Below, in pieces: positions 53,008 through 61,322 of a stretch of DNA of 64,000 bases. The notes below the pieces were generated by a model. That model had not been told where the DNA came from. It saw only the letters and a program-made list of their open reading frames with translations, and searched no databases. This DNA comes from CAVYGN01 sp964413265. Lineage in GTDB: Bacteria; Spirochaetota; Brevinematia; Brevinematales; JAOACQ01. The stretch covers positions 1-64,000 of the forward strand of contig CAYPRX010000018.1 of NCBI GenBank assembly GCA_964413265.1, in the 5' to 3' direction. The position numbers were made by a program, and so were the translations under genes. Every line of letters starts with the position of its first letter. Within the stretch, counting starts at the first letter, position 1.

Positions 53008-54144
53008 TTATCTTTTGTCTTCTTTTCTCAAGAATATCCTGGGAACCCTTTTTGATATATCGCAGGTAACCTCGTATGGGATTCTTTTACAGATATTTCC
53101 GAATTTTTCAACACTCACGCTTTTTCCGCCGAATATTGTAGCTTCATCGCCCAGGAAAATATCTCCCGGATTTTCTCCCAGAGAAACCATCATATAGTCC
53201 ATGCATATCCTTCCAACTACAGGATAAGACCTGCCTTTAATTGAAACGCTGCCCTTGTTTGAATACAGTGTGGGTATGCCGTCGGCATATCCCACAGGCA
53301 GGACGGCGATATATTCTCTGTCTTTTGTAATTTCGTAAGTCCTTTGATAGCTTACAGTATCTCCCTTCTTTAACCTGTTTATAGCAACAATCCTTGATTT
53401 CAGGGACATGCAGTTAACAAGACAATCCTGCGGCACCGTAGATAAACCGTAAAGGGAAAGGCCGGGCCTGATCATAGTCATGGGAGCCTGAAGCGAGAGG
53501 GGAATATTGAATACTGCAGCACTGTTGGACATGTGAAAATGCCTTATTTTCACATCGATCTTTTTCAATTCGGTGATCAGGTCGACAAAAAGCTTGACCT
53601 GCTGGTTCGAAAACTCAATATCAGTGTCGGCGGATGGGAAATGTGTGAATATTCCGTCAACGATTATTCCCTCCATTTTAGATATCTGCTCTATGCCTAT
53701 AAGGGCCTTATCGACAGGTATTCCCAGGCGGCCCATTCCCGTGTCGATCTTTATATGGACCTTGGGGTAAATGCCCCGGTATCGGTAAGCCTCTGAAAGC
53801 TCCTTGGCGTATTCTATGCTTATAACGGTCGGATATATGTTGAATTCGATAAGTTTTCCAAACTCGACAGGTTCAACAGGTCCGAGCAAAAGGACGGGAA
53901 GAGAGATACCGGATGTTCGCAGTTCTATTGCCTCGTCAATACTGGAAACGGCAAGATATTCTACGCCGAGCCTCAGGAGCTCCTGGGATACCATAACGGC
54001 CCCATGACCGTAAGCGTCTGCCTTGACGACAGCCATTAATAAAGTTGAATCCGGACATCGTTTTTTTATTTCGTGGTAATTACTCTTGAGGGCATCCATA
54101 TCTATTTCAGCCCAGGTAGGCCGGTGGGATTTGTACTGGTACAT
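53008..54144 (-). CDS. alr: Alanine racemase
   Basis: 378 residues. PLP enzyme making D-alanine for peptidoglycan. The PLP Lys is Lys41 in AVVKADAYGHG and the second catalytic base is Tyr near 265 in KGDTVSYQRTYE. RPGLSLYG and VGYADGIP fit the family. AGGAG lies before the ATG. It precedes the amidohydrolase in an apparent operon behind a good promoter. Confidence 0.96.
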   Translation of the reverse strand: MYQYKSHRPTWAEIDMDALKSNYHEIKKRCPDSTLLMAVVKADAYGHGAVMVSQELLRLGVEYLAVSSIDEAIELRTSGISLPVLLLGPVEPVEFGKLIEFNIYPTVISIEYAKELSEAYRYRGIYPKVHIKIDTGMGRLGIPVDKALIGIEQISKMEGIIVDGIFTHFPSADTDIEFSNQQVKLFVDLITELKKIDVKIRHFHMSNSAAVFNIPLSLQAPMTMIRPGLSLYGLSTVPQDCLVNCMSLKSRIVAINRLKKGDTVSYQRTYEITKDREYIAVLPVGYADGIPTLYSNKGSVSIKGRSYPVVGRICMDYMMVSLGENPGDIFLGDEATIFGGKSVSVEKFGNICKRIPYEVTCDISKRVPRIFLRKEDKR

Positions 54145-54173
54145 TACCGCTCCTGTATCTCTGGCGCGGTATT

Positions 54174-54202
54174 ATAATACAATTAAAACATCTTTTTGTA
54201 AA
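54174..54202 (-). promoter_or_regulatory. Promoter of alr
   Basis: On the minus strand: TTTACA (54197-54202), 17-bp spacer, TATTAT (54174-54179). An overlapping TATAAT is three bases further on. Confidence 0.55.
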
Positions 54203-54226
54203 ATAATCTGTATTCTTACGGTGTAA

Positions 54227-54952
54227 TTACACTGTGATGGGGATTTTCCAGGTATTAATGCCCTTTATTTTATACCCGCTCTTATGATAGGAGATTATGT
54301 CCTCCATAGATATGAAAGCCTTATTTCTGAAATTATCAAAAATCTGCCTGACATGTACAAGATCCGCAGGGGTATCCACGGTAACACGTATATCAGGGGA
54401 ATAATAGAACCCGCTTGAAAGTGGCTCAAGGACCTTATATGAATCCCTGTTTTTATAAATAAATGGCGTGACATGTTCCAGGTCATACGGACTCTTGGCG
54501 TTTTTATAGACCGAATTAAGGGCATCACTTCCGATTACTTCCACTCCGGTGCCGATCGGGATTCCTAAAAAGTGAGTGAGATCAGCGCCTGCTTCTTCAT
54601 GATATTCCAGTGTTTTATCAAGGAATTCAGGGCAAACCAGGGGATTATCACCGGTGGCCCTGACAATGACCTTGCTGCCAAAATGAGAGGCAGCCTGGTA
54701 ATACCTCTCCAGGACGTTGTTTTTACTGCCTGTAAAATATTTTACGAAACTGTAATTCTTCAGCGAACGCTTTATCCTCGAAAGTGAATCCTCGGTTGTA
54801 GCTATAATGATATTCCTGATATACTGCGAAAGGGTAAGTCTTTCAACTATCCATGCAATAAGCGGTTTTTTGCCTATACTCAACAAGACCTTTTCAGGAA
54901 GCCTTGTCGAATCGAGCCTTGCCTGGATAATAACATCAGTTTCTTTAATCAT
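54227..54952 (-). CDS. SpsF/CMP-KDO synthetase-like cytidylyltransferase
   Basis: 241 residues. DVIIQARLDSTRLPEKVLLSIGKKPLIAWI is the nucleotide-binding start of acylneuraminate cytidylyltransferase/SpsF proteins (quoted in part: IIQARLDSTRLPEKVL), and VRATGDNPLVCPEF gives the metal Asp. Such enzymes activate sugars for glycan coats, flagellin or LPS. GAGGGGG lies before the ATG. It lies 38 bp behind the glycosyltransferase-like gene. The sugar is not predictable. Confidence 0.85.
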   Translation of the reverse strand: MIKETDVIIQARLDSTRLPEKVLLSIGKKPLIAWIVERLTLSQYIRNIIIATTEDSLSRIKRSLKNYSFVKYFTGSKNNVLERYYQAASHFGSKVIVRATGDNPLVCPEFLDKTLEYHEEAGADLTHFLGIPIGTGVEVIGSDALNSVYKNAKSPYDLEHVTPFIYKNRDSYKVLEPLSSGFYYSPDIRVTVDTPADLVHVRQIFDNFRNKAFISMEDIISYHKSGYKIKGINTWKIPITV

Positions 54953-54990
54953 GATCGTTTCCCCCTCAGGATGCCGTTTAAACTGCAGGA

Positions 54991-55953
54991 TTATTTGATA
55001 TCCTTATTAATTATCGAAAAAATTGCAGAATCCTCAACCGGTTTTGATAAAATATCATTAATTATTTTTCCGGACTGTTTCAGTTCTTTGAAGAGCCATG
55101 ACAATCTTCGCCATCTTAAAGTCAGCAGACAGGCTGATGCCAGCAGAATAATTTTCAGCCACCTGGATTTTATAAGCGCCCTTTCAGAAATATTCATAAG
55201 ATTAAATTTAATATAATCATTTGATGAAAAATCCATGGAAATATCGTCGATCTTTTTACCTGTATACTCGACTTTGAAATTCCTGACCTGTGTAATAATA
55301 TAACCCTCTTTCCACAGCCTGTAGCCGAGTTCAAGAAGGGTATATTTCAAATCTTCATAATTGTTCAATTCCAGGTTTCTGGTTAAGAAAGCTTCACGGT
55401 TGATCAGGAAACAGGGGTACTTTGAATAAATGGAAGATATGGCTGTTCCGATGATGTCGAGTGATATGGTTTCAAGAAAAGAGTTTTTGATATTGCCCTT
55501 CACAATGCTCGGGATAATATGATCCCTTTCGTCTACGATGAGGGGGATGAGAATACCAAAGAGTGTTTCGGAAAGATACATTCTCAAAACGTTAAAATCC
55601 AGTGATTTCAATATAAAATTCTCGTTCATAATGAGTAAATTTTTTGACAGGCTTTCACTTATGGCGATCTTAAGCGCCTCGCTTTCCATAATCTTATCCC
55701 TTGGTAAAATTATTCTCATAATGGGAAATGATGAAAGGAGTTTATCGTAATTGTATCCTTCCTTATCAGTATTGATCAAGAGAAATTCACATTTTATGCT
55801 TTTATCGGAAGTGAATTTATAAATTGAATTTATGGTTCCTACGGTATCAGTATCCCCGTTGATCGTAAGTGCAATAGTAATATCAATATTTGATTTTCTG
55901 TTTTCCTTCCGCGATGAGAAATTGGAAAGTTCAGTATAAGAAGGCAGTGTCAT
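54991..55953 (-). CDS. Glycosyltransferase-family-2-like protein, degenerate
   Basis: 320 residues from ATG 55953, which has GAGGTGAT six bases upstream; the ATG at 55968 lacks one. The first 220 residues have a GT-A outline: DITIALTINGDTDTVGTINSI, CEFLLINTDKEGYN, KIAISESLSKNLLIMNENFI. The usual DxD metal motif is not seen (a NEN is at its place). One hydrophobic segment near residue 275 (LKIILLASACLLTLRW) may tether it. It pairs with the SpsF-like gene. I infer glycan work, but catalysis is uncertain. Confidence 0.6.
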   Translation of the reverse strand: MTLPSYTELSNFSSRKENRKSNIDITIALTINGDTDTVGTINSIYKFTSDKSIKCEFLLINTDKEGYNYDKLLSSFPIMRIILPRDKIMESEALKIAISESLSKNLLIMNENFILKSLDFNVLRMYLSETLFGILIPLIVDERDHIIPSIVKGNIKNSFLETISLDIIGTAISSIYSKYPCFLINREAFLTRNLELNNYEDLKYTLLELGYRLWKEGYIITQVRNFKVEYTGKKIDDISMDFSSNDYIKFNLMNISERALIKSRWLKIILLASACLLTLRWRRLSWLFKELKQSGKIINDILSKPVEDSAIFSIINKDIK

Positions 55954-56142
55954 TATCACCTCATTCATGAAAATACATAATTTTAAATAACGCTTATATT
56001 TTAACTGGTTTAACTAATTTTTGCTTGAAATTAAGCAGAAGAGTTATTAAACTAATAAAAGATAAATTGGTTTTACTTGATAAAAAAGGAAACATGGTTA
56101 CCCTGCTGAAAAATTTTTAAAATCAATAATCAGGAGGTTTTT

Positions 56143-56571
56143 ATGTGGTTCATTGAGTTCCTTCTGCTTGTCATCGGCGGCGCGCTGGCCATACCCAACA
56201 TTATTATCGAGAAAGTTCCTAATGCTTCAGAAGTCCTTAAAAGAATATCCAAATACCAGCCATGGTTCGGCATAGTTCTTTTAATCTGGGGGTTGTGGGA
56301 CTTTTTATCCGGCCTTCTTTTAACAGGCCGCGTCATAGGGTCAGGCGTTGTAAGCGGCATACTCCTCTTTGCTGTGATACTTATAGAGATCTTTCTAGGC
56401 CTGTTATTATCGATGAATTTCCTGAAGACCATTAAGGAACTTCCTGCAAAGGAGCTTGAGAAGCTTGAAAATACCCTTGTAAAATATCAGTCAGCTTTCG
56501 GCATAGGCGGAATAATAGGCGGGATATACATTCTTCTGAGGTATACCATCTTATCTTTTGTCTATTTCTAA
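56143..56571 (+). CDS. Four-span membrane protein, unknown
   Basis: 142 residues, unrecognised. Four hydrophobic segments: about 3-22, 43-62 (GIVLLIWGLWDFLSGLLLTG), 66-90 and 122-140. A short charged stretch (KTIKELPAKELEKLENTLVKYQ) joins the last two. AGGAGG lies before the ATG. It stands alone on the plus strand with AT-rich gaps on both sides; the gap before it (about 170 bp) and after it (about 110 bp) show no sure promoter or terminator. Confidence 0.7.
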   Translation: MWFIEFLLLVIGGALAIPNIIIEKVPNASEVLKRISKYQPWFGIVLLIWGLWDFLSGLLLTGRVIGSGVVSGILLFAVILIEIFLGLLLSMNFLKTIKELPAKELEKLENTLVKYQSAFGIGGIIGGIYILLRYTILSFVYF

Positions 56572-56680
56572 TTTCTTCATTATTCACAGAAACTAAAAAA
56601 TTTGTGAAAAGGCTAATGCAATACTTTTTTTAATCGAAAATTAACATGGTGAAGGAAATGCAGTTTCGAGGAGGAGCAGC

Positions 56681-57493
56681 ATGTTCGGCATGGAAAAAAA
56701 GGTTTATGAACAAATACTTTTCCTCAAAGAGAATTTCAGGCTTGAAGCGTTAAAGGCCGAATTTGAAGCTGAAGGCTCATCCTTTAACGATATAGTGAGG
56801 CTTAGAAGGCTGACAGCCCTGGCGGGAGTTAAATTATTTTTAAAGATAGGCGGGGTCGAGGCATTAAGGGATATAAAGGATTCAATTGAACTCGGCGTGG
56901 ACGGTATCATTGCACCTATGGTTGAAAGCAGTTTCGGATTAAAGAAATTCATTGATGCCTGCAAAAGCATTTACAAGGAAAACAGGATAAAGCTGTCAAT
57001 AAACATAGAAACAAAAAATTCTGTGGGCCAGCTTGAAGAAATCCTTATGCTCGGGAAAGGAACAATTGACAATATAACTCTGGGAAGGACCGATCTTTCG
57101 GCTTCTTTTATGGATGAAAAAATAAAACCCGATACGAAGTTCATAATGGATATGATTGGATATGTCGGCAAAAGGGCGAAGATCGAGGGATATTCCTTTA
57201 CCGTTGGGGGGAGCATAAGCTCGCTGTCACTTGAAGGATTTTCTCAAAACCCATCAGTAGCCTATTATATCGATTGCATAGAAACCAGGAAGGTCGTGCT
57301 GCCAAAGGATGCTATTTTAGCCGAAGGGAACGCTTTAAAAGAAGCCCTCTGTTTTGAGGAGTTATACATTCTGTCAAAAAAGGAAATCAGCGACGCCCTG
57401 ATCGAACCTGAACTATCAAGGCTGGAAAAGCTATCCGAAAGGACTGGAAATCCGGCAGAGTGTACTGAGAAAAAACTTGCCTATGTCTCGTAA
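56681..57493 (+). CDS. HpcH/HpaI aldolase / citrate lyase beta-like protein
   Basis: 270 residues, a TIM-barrel with the phosphoenolpyruvate-binding class II aldolase outline. IIAPMVESSFGLKKFIDA, NIETKNSVGQLEEIL (metal Glu) and LGRTDLSASF (metal Asp, GxxDL pattern) are present. GAGGAGG lies before the ATG. Enzymes of this family cleave or form C-C bonds in keto acids. It might serve sugar-acid metabolism of the SpsF neighbourhood, but they are on opposite strands. Stop overlaps the convergent PilZ gene by 13 bp. Confidence 0.8.
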   Translation: MFGMEKKVYEQILFLKENFRLEALKAEFEAEGSSFNDIVRLRRLTALAGVKLFLKIGGVEALRDIKDSIELGVDGIIAPMVESSFGLKKFIDACKSIYKENRIKLSINIETKNSVGQLEEILMLGKGTIDNITLGRTDLSASFMDEKIKPDTKFIMDMIGYVGKRAKIEGYSFTVGGSISSLSLEGFSQNPSVAYYIDCIETRKVVLPKDAILAEGNALKEALCFEELYILSKKEISDALIEPELSRLEKLSERTGNPAECTEKKLAYVS

Positions 57494-58509
57494 ATCACAT
57501 CTTTCTGGGTTCTAAGGGCAAGGGCCTGGAAATAATCGTAGAGGTTCTTCCTTGTCTGAAGGTCCAGGTATATGAATGACATTCCATAATCAAAGATACC
57601 GCCTTCAAGTATGAAGCTTTTTGAAATAACACATTCGAGGTTTTCAAAGGCATACATCTTCTCGAACGTCATATCAGTAAAGTCGAGCCTGTAAGTTTCC
57701 TTTTTTTTCAGTCCGGTCGAAGATCTAATCCTGGCGCCTTCGAGGCTGATATCCTCAACGGTGACCTGAACTGGCGATGCTCCTTCTGAATATAAAGCGA
57801 ATAATAATCCCGGTATATTGTCGACCGGGATCCTGCTGTAAAGGCGTTGTTGAGATATCTTCAGGTTTTTAGGGTATGAAAGCACAGTCCTGCCGTCGAC
57901 GTAAATGTTAACTACCGACGACTTACCGCAGATGAACATATTATTTGATGTGTAACATATATTCAGGGGTACGCCTTTCTTGAGGGGGATAGGAATACCC
58001 GTGATTTTACTGACAATAATGTTTTTATCGTTAGCCTGCAGAGCCGGTTTTTCAAAAACATAGAGCCTGTTATTTTCCAGTATTTCGATCTCTATTTTTG
58101 AATCATCGTTGATCGGATATATCTTTTTAGTAAGTCTTTGCGCAGCTGTATCTGATATCCGCAGCTCATTTAACCGTTGATAAAAATATTCGGAATACCG
58201 CTCCAGTACCGAAGAAGGGATCGCTGATGCGATCATTTCCATATTTTTGAAATCCGAGATCATATTAGTGATAATTCTTTTCTGTGCCGGATTGAATTCT
58301 GAAATATGGCCAGGCGGCGCTTTAAAAACAGCGTCCTGAGGTTCCATTATTCTTTTTTCATTCAAATGGTTCTGATATGCTCTCTGGACATAAAAAAGAA
58401 TAAGAAAGAAAACGAACATCGAAACCAGTGTGATCAGAAATACTAAAAGACCCCCGGGGGTCGATAAGGCGGTTTGAACGCTCTGGACAAAACTTGTATA
58501 AGAGTCCAT
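57481..58509 (-). CDS. Membrane-tethered PilZ-domain protein (c-di-GMP receptor)
   Basis: 342 residues. One N-terminal membrane span (about 17-42, LLVFLITLVSMFVFFLILFY) is followed by a cytoplasmic YcgR-like region and a PilZ domain in the last 130 residues. The c-di-GMP residues are in place: the RxxxR box RLYSRIPV and the D-x-S-x-x-G box VEDISLEGARI. GGGAG precedes the ATG. It may adjust flagellar or surface behaviour in response to c-di-GMP. It shares its stop with the HpcH-like gene. Confidence 0.85.
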   Translation of the reverse strand: MDSYTSFVQSVQTALSTPGGLLVFLITLVSMFVFFLILFYVQRAYQNHLNEKRIMEPQDAVFKAPPGHISEFNPAQKRIITNMISDFKNMEMIASAIPSSVLERYSEYFYQRLNELRISDTAAQRLTKKIYPINDDSKIEIEILENNRLYVFEKPALQANDKNIIVSKITGIPIPLKKGVPLNICYTSNNMFICGKSSVVNIYVDGRTVLSYPKNLKISQQRLYSRIPVDNIPGLLFALYSEGASPVQVTVEDISLEGARIRSSTGLKKKETYRLDFTDMTFEKMYAFENLECVISKSFILEGGIFDYGMSFIYLDLQTRKNLYDYFQALALRTQKDVIYET

Positions 58510-58524
58510 AACTCTCCCTGCCTC

Positions 58525-58986
58525 TTATAATAATAATTTTACCATAGCAATTTCATCGCACTGGATTATTTTAGGGCAACTCAAACAATCCCTCCAGATC
58601 TTCTGGGGAAACTTGCTCTTATCTATTTTTACATATCCGATCTTCGAGAAAAAATCTTCAACATATGTGAGGACAAAGGAGTCTTTAATACCTTCCTCCT
58701 TCAGAATCTCTTCAGCCCTGGCTACTAAACCCTTTCCTACTCCCTGTCCCCTGTATTTTTCATCGACAGCCACTGATCTTATTTCGGCAAGCTCTTCAGT
58801 GAAAAAGGCAATTGCGCAGCACCCGATTATCTCACCGCCGGCATCCGCAACAATAAAATTGCGTATTCCCTCTATAACGCTTTCGGCAGTTCGCGGCAGC
58901 AGAAGGTTATTACTTGAATAATAAGCGATCAGGGAAGCAATACTGGAAGCATCCCGCAGCTTTGCATTCCTGATCTCAAATTGCAC
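58525..58986 (-). CDS. GNAT acetyltransferase, ArgA-like
   Basis: 153 residues from a GTG start that overlaps the thioredoxin gene by 11 bp. The acetyl-CoA loop is EKYRGQGVGKGLVARAEEIL with VRSVAVDEKYRG before it. NNLLLPRTAESVIEGI at the N-terminus is the pattern of short N-acetylglutamate synthase (ArgA-type) proteins, which start arginine synthesis. Three Cys near the end (DCLSCPKIIQC) could bind metal, which is common in these. No other arg gene is nearby, so the role is inferred from similarity. Confidence 0.82.
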   Translation of the reverse strand: MQFEIRNAKLRDASSIASLIAYYSSNNLLLPRTAESVIEGIRNFIVADAGGEIIGCCAIAFFTEELAEIRSVAVDEKYRGQGVGKGLVARAEEILKEEGIKDSFVLTYVEDFFSKIGYVKIDKSKFPQKIWRDCLSCPKIIQCDEIAMVKLLL

Positions 58987-59299
58987 TTTCTATTAAACCC
59001 TTAAGCCTGTTCTTCGAAACCGCTCCTATAATTTTTTCCATTGGAGTCCCGTTTTTAAATATGATCAATGTAGGTATGCTTGTAACAGCGTATTTGGATG
59101 AAATGTTCGGTCCTTTATCGACATCCAGTTTTACGATTTTCAATTTACCATCATATTCACCGGCCAATTCATCGATTATGGGCGCAATAAGCCTGCAGGG
59201 TGTGCACCACTCTGCCCAGAAATCGACAAGTACGGGTAGATTCTGGCCTATAACCTCGGAATCAAAATTTGTATCATCGGCATGTATTACAGCTGACAT
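58976..59299 (-). CDS. trxA: Thioredoxin
   Basis: 107 residues from ATG 59299, with GGAGG six bases upstream; an upstream ATG adds five residues. It reduces cytosolic disulfides. The redox site is Trp31-Cys32-Thr33-Pro34-Cys35, WCTPC instead of the usual WCGPC. The cis-Pro loop SIPTLIIFKNG and the buried Asp (VDFWAEW) are normal. WCTPC occurs in some spirochaetal and other thioredoxins. It is followed by the GNAT gene with an 11-bp overlap. Confidence 0.93.
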   Translation of the reverse strand: MSAVIHADDTNFDSEVIGQNLPVLVDFWAEWCTPCRLIAPIIDELAGEYDGKLKIVKLDVDKGPNISSKYAVTSIPTLIIFKNGTPMEKIIGAVSKNRLKGLIESAI

Positions 59300-59487
59300 A
59301 ATAACCTCCCGCATAACTTCAGAACAAGCATCAGAGCGGTATTAAATTTATATCTGATTTATATAATAACATAAATTGAAGGCAGGAAAAAGTCAATAAA
59401 AAATTAATAGCGCACGATCATTCTTTTGACTATTCTTAAGCCGTCGATTAAAATAAGCAAATATGTCTGCATTAACGGGAGGCCTTT

Positions 59488-60279
59488 ATAGCGGCTTATT
59501 CAAGAAGCGGCATTGTCAGCATAGAATCACCCGAACAGATCCGGATCCTTTACAGGATCGCCAGCCCCTTTTCAAGACTGCTGGCCCTGATTGTGGATAT
59601 CGCTGTTATCTATGTAACGTTTATAGTGGTTGTGATAATTCTGGGTGTTATGAATATTTTCCACCTTGCTGCAGGGACCAATCCCATTAAGGCTCTGGCC
59701 GGCGGCTCAATGCTGTCAAGTTTAAGCATTTTCTTTATAATGATGCTTGATTTTCTCCTCCAGTGGTTTTATTTCGTCTGTTTTGAAACTTTTTTGAATG
59801 GAAGGACTCCCGGTAAAATCATATTCGGTTTGAGGGTTATCAGTTACAACGGAAAACCGCTCGATACGACATCGATCATACTCAGGAATTTTATCAGGAT
59901 ATTCGATCAGCAGTCAACACTCTTCCTGGGAGCTTTTTTCTGTATCATCCTGAACAGGGATTTCAGAAGAATAGGGGACCTGGCCGCCGGAACGATAGTT
60001 ATAAATGAGGAAAAGGAGAATTTTAAATTACCCGATTTTTCTCTGCTTGGCCGGGAGGAAGAGAAGAAAGAGAAATTTCTCGGCAGGAAACTCAGCGAGG
60101 GTGATCTCTATGTAATAAGGAACTTTATCAACAGCCTTAATACGATTGATCTGAAAAAACAGCATGAGCTTGCCGATAAACTCGCAGGCAAGATCCGTGA
60201 AAAGCTGCAGGATGAAGAAGAATATACGGACAGTTTGCTCTACCTTCAGAAAATTTATAACAGCCACAAGGATTATTAA
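59488..60279 (+). CDS. RDD-family membrane protein, start uncertain (possible ATA codon)
   Basis: RDD proteins are membrane proteins with three or so spans, often next to SpoIIM and MoxR genes. The recognisable start of the family (SIESPEQIRILYRIASPFSR, residues about 11-30) lies upstream of the first conventional start, GTG 59593, so the conserved part begins earlier. In that frame the only codon with a ribosome-binding site is ATA 59488, five bases after GGGAGG (59477-59482); ATT 59512 is an alternative. Later motifs are NGRTPGKIIFGLRVI and RDFRRIGDLAAGTIVI. I set the gene at 59488-60279 (263 residues); a GTG start would give 228. It ends overlapping spoIIM by one base. Confidence 0.75.
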   Translation: MAAYSRSGIVSIESPEQIRILYRIASPFSRLLALIVDIAVIYVTFIVVVIILGVMNIFHLAAGTNPIKALAGGSMLSSLSIFFIMMLDFLLQWFYFVCFETFLNGRTPGKIIFGLRVISYNGKPLDTTSIILRNFIRIFDQQSTLFLGAFFCIILNRDFRRIGDLAAGTIVINEEKENFKLPDFSLLGREEEKKEKFLGRKLSEGDLYVIRNFINSLNTIDLKKQHELADKLAGKIREKLQDEEEYTDSLLYLQKIYNSHKDY

Positions 60280-61322
60280 TGAGGGAACAGGGAAACGTCA
60301 CTTTCAGCAGAATGACCAAATCCGAACGATTTGTCGAAGAAAGGAAAGATTACTGGAAGAAGCTCGAAGCGATAATCAGGAAAGCCCATAACGGCAAAAT
60401 ATCCTCTCTTTCCAGCGAAGAAGTGAGGGAATTTCCCAACCTGTACAGGCGTGTCTGCACAGATTCAGAACTTGCAAAAACACTTGAGCTTTCCCCCGAT
60501 ACTCTGGATTATATAATGGGGCTTGTGAGGTATTCTCACGACATACTTTACTCTCCCCCTAAAAAAAATATCAGTGATATCTTCAGATTTTTTACGTATG
60601 ATTTTACCGTATCATTTAAAAAAAATATCAGACCTATCGGTTTCATTTTTACTCTATTTTTCACATTAACCCTGATTACATTTCTTATAATACTGAATAA
60701 ACCTTCATATGCGACTTATGTACTTCCGGAAGATCTCATTAGCCTGATGAAACAATCATACAGCAGGAATATCGGGGAACAGAGGAATATGTTCAGCAAT
60801 ATTGAAATGTCAGGGTTTTATATCAGGAATAACATATCGATCGGCTTTATGAGCTTCGTACTGGGCATAACTTTCGGTGCAGGCACTGTTGTTATAGTGG
60901 CATATAATGCTTTAACTCTGGGAGCTGTATTCGGGGTTGTAGTTTCATCGGGCTACGGAAATAATCTTATCACTTTCGTTACTGCCCACTCCGCCTTTGA
61001 GCTTCTCGGCCTTTGCCTCACTGCAGGAGCGGGTCTTGCAATGGGGCTGTCCCTTGTATACGGAAAAGAACAGAGCAGGACATCGGCACTTTCGGCCAAG
61101 GCGCGGGAACTGACGCCGGTTTTGTTTACCGGAGCACTCTTCATACTTATGGCGGCTTTCATTGAGGGATTTTTATCGCCTTCGAAAGTCCCGTACTTTA
61201 TAAAACTGTCGGTCGCAATATTAAGCGCGGCATTGATCCTGTTCTTTTGCTTTAAATATATGATCTTCAGGCAATCCTATAAGAGGTCAGAAATATTGCA
61301 AGGAGATAAACATGAAAGCTGA
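60279..61322 (+). CDS. Stage II sporulation protein M-like membrane protein
   Basis: 347 residues; ATG overlaps the RDD stop codon by one base. The cytoplasmic N-terminal third (SERFVEERKDYWKKLEAII) is followed by the SpoIIM domain with about five membrane spans and the motif SFVLGITFGAGTVVIVAYNALTLGAVFG, then VTAHSAFELLGLCLTAGAGL. No sporulation is implied, because this fold is common in non-sporing bacteria with RDD and MoxR genes, where its role is unclear. It overlaps the next gene by 11 bp. Confidence 0.85.
   Translation: MREQGNVTFSRMTKSERFVEERKDYWKKLEAIIRKAHNGKISSLSSEEVREFPNLYRRVCTDSELAKTLELSPDTLDYIMGLVRYSHDILYSPPKKNISDIFRFFTYDFTVSFKKNIRPIGFIFTLFFTLTLITFLIILNKPSYATYVLPEDLISLMKQSYSRNIGEQRNMFSNIEMSGFYIRNNISIGFMSFVLGITFGAGTVVIVAYNALTLGAVFGVVVSSGYGNNLITFVTAHSAFELLGLCLTAGAGLAMGLSLVYGKEQSRTSALSAKARELTPVLFTGALFILMAAFIEGFLSPSKVPYFIKLSVAILSAALILFFCFKYMIFRQSYKRSEILQGDKHES

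Noticed and set aside
54221..54232. 12-bp palindrome GTGTAATTACAC as an operator of alr or spsF
   Set aside because: It overlaps the spsF stop codon and lies upstream of the -35 of alr; no second copy was found, and no regulator is near.
56583..56608. TTCACA-14 nt-TGTGAA as a terminator or CRP-like site
   Set aside because: Six-base arms with a long AT-rich loop are not convincing, and the CRP core spacing is wrong.
60279..61322. Sporulation gene implying a spore former
   Set aside because: SpoIIM-like proteins are widespread in non-sporing bacteria next to RDD and MoxR genes, and LptD marks a diderm.
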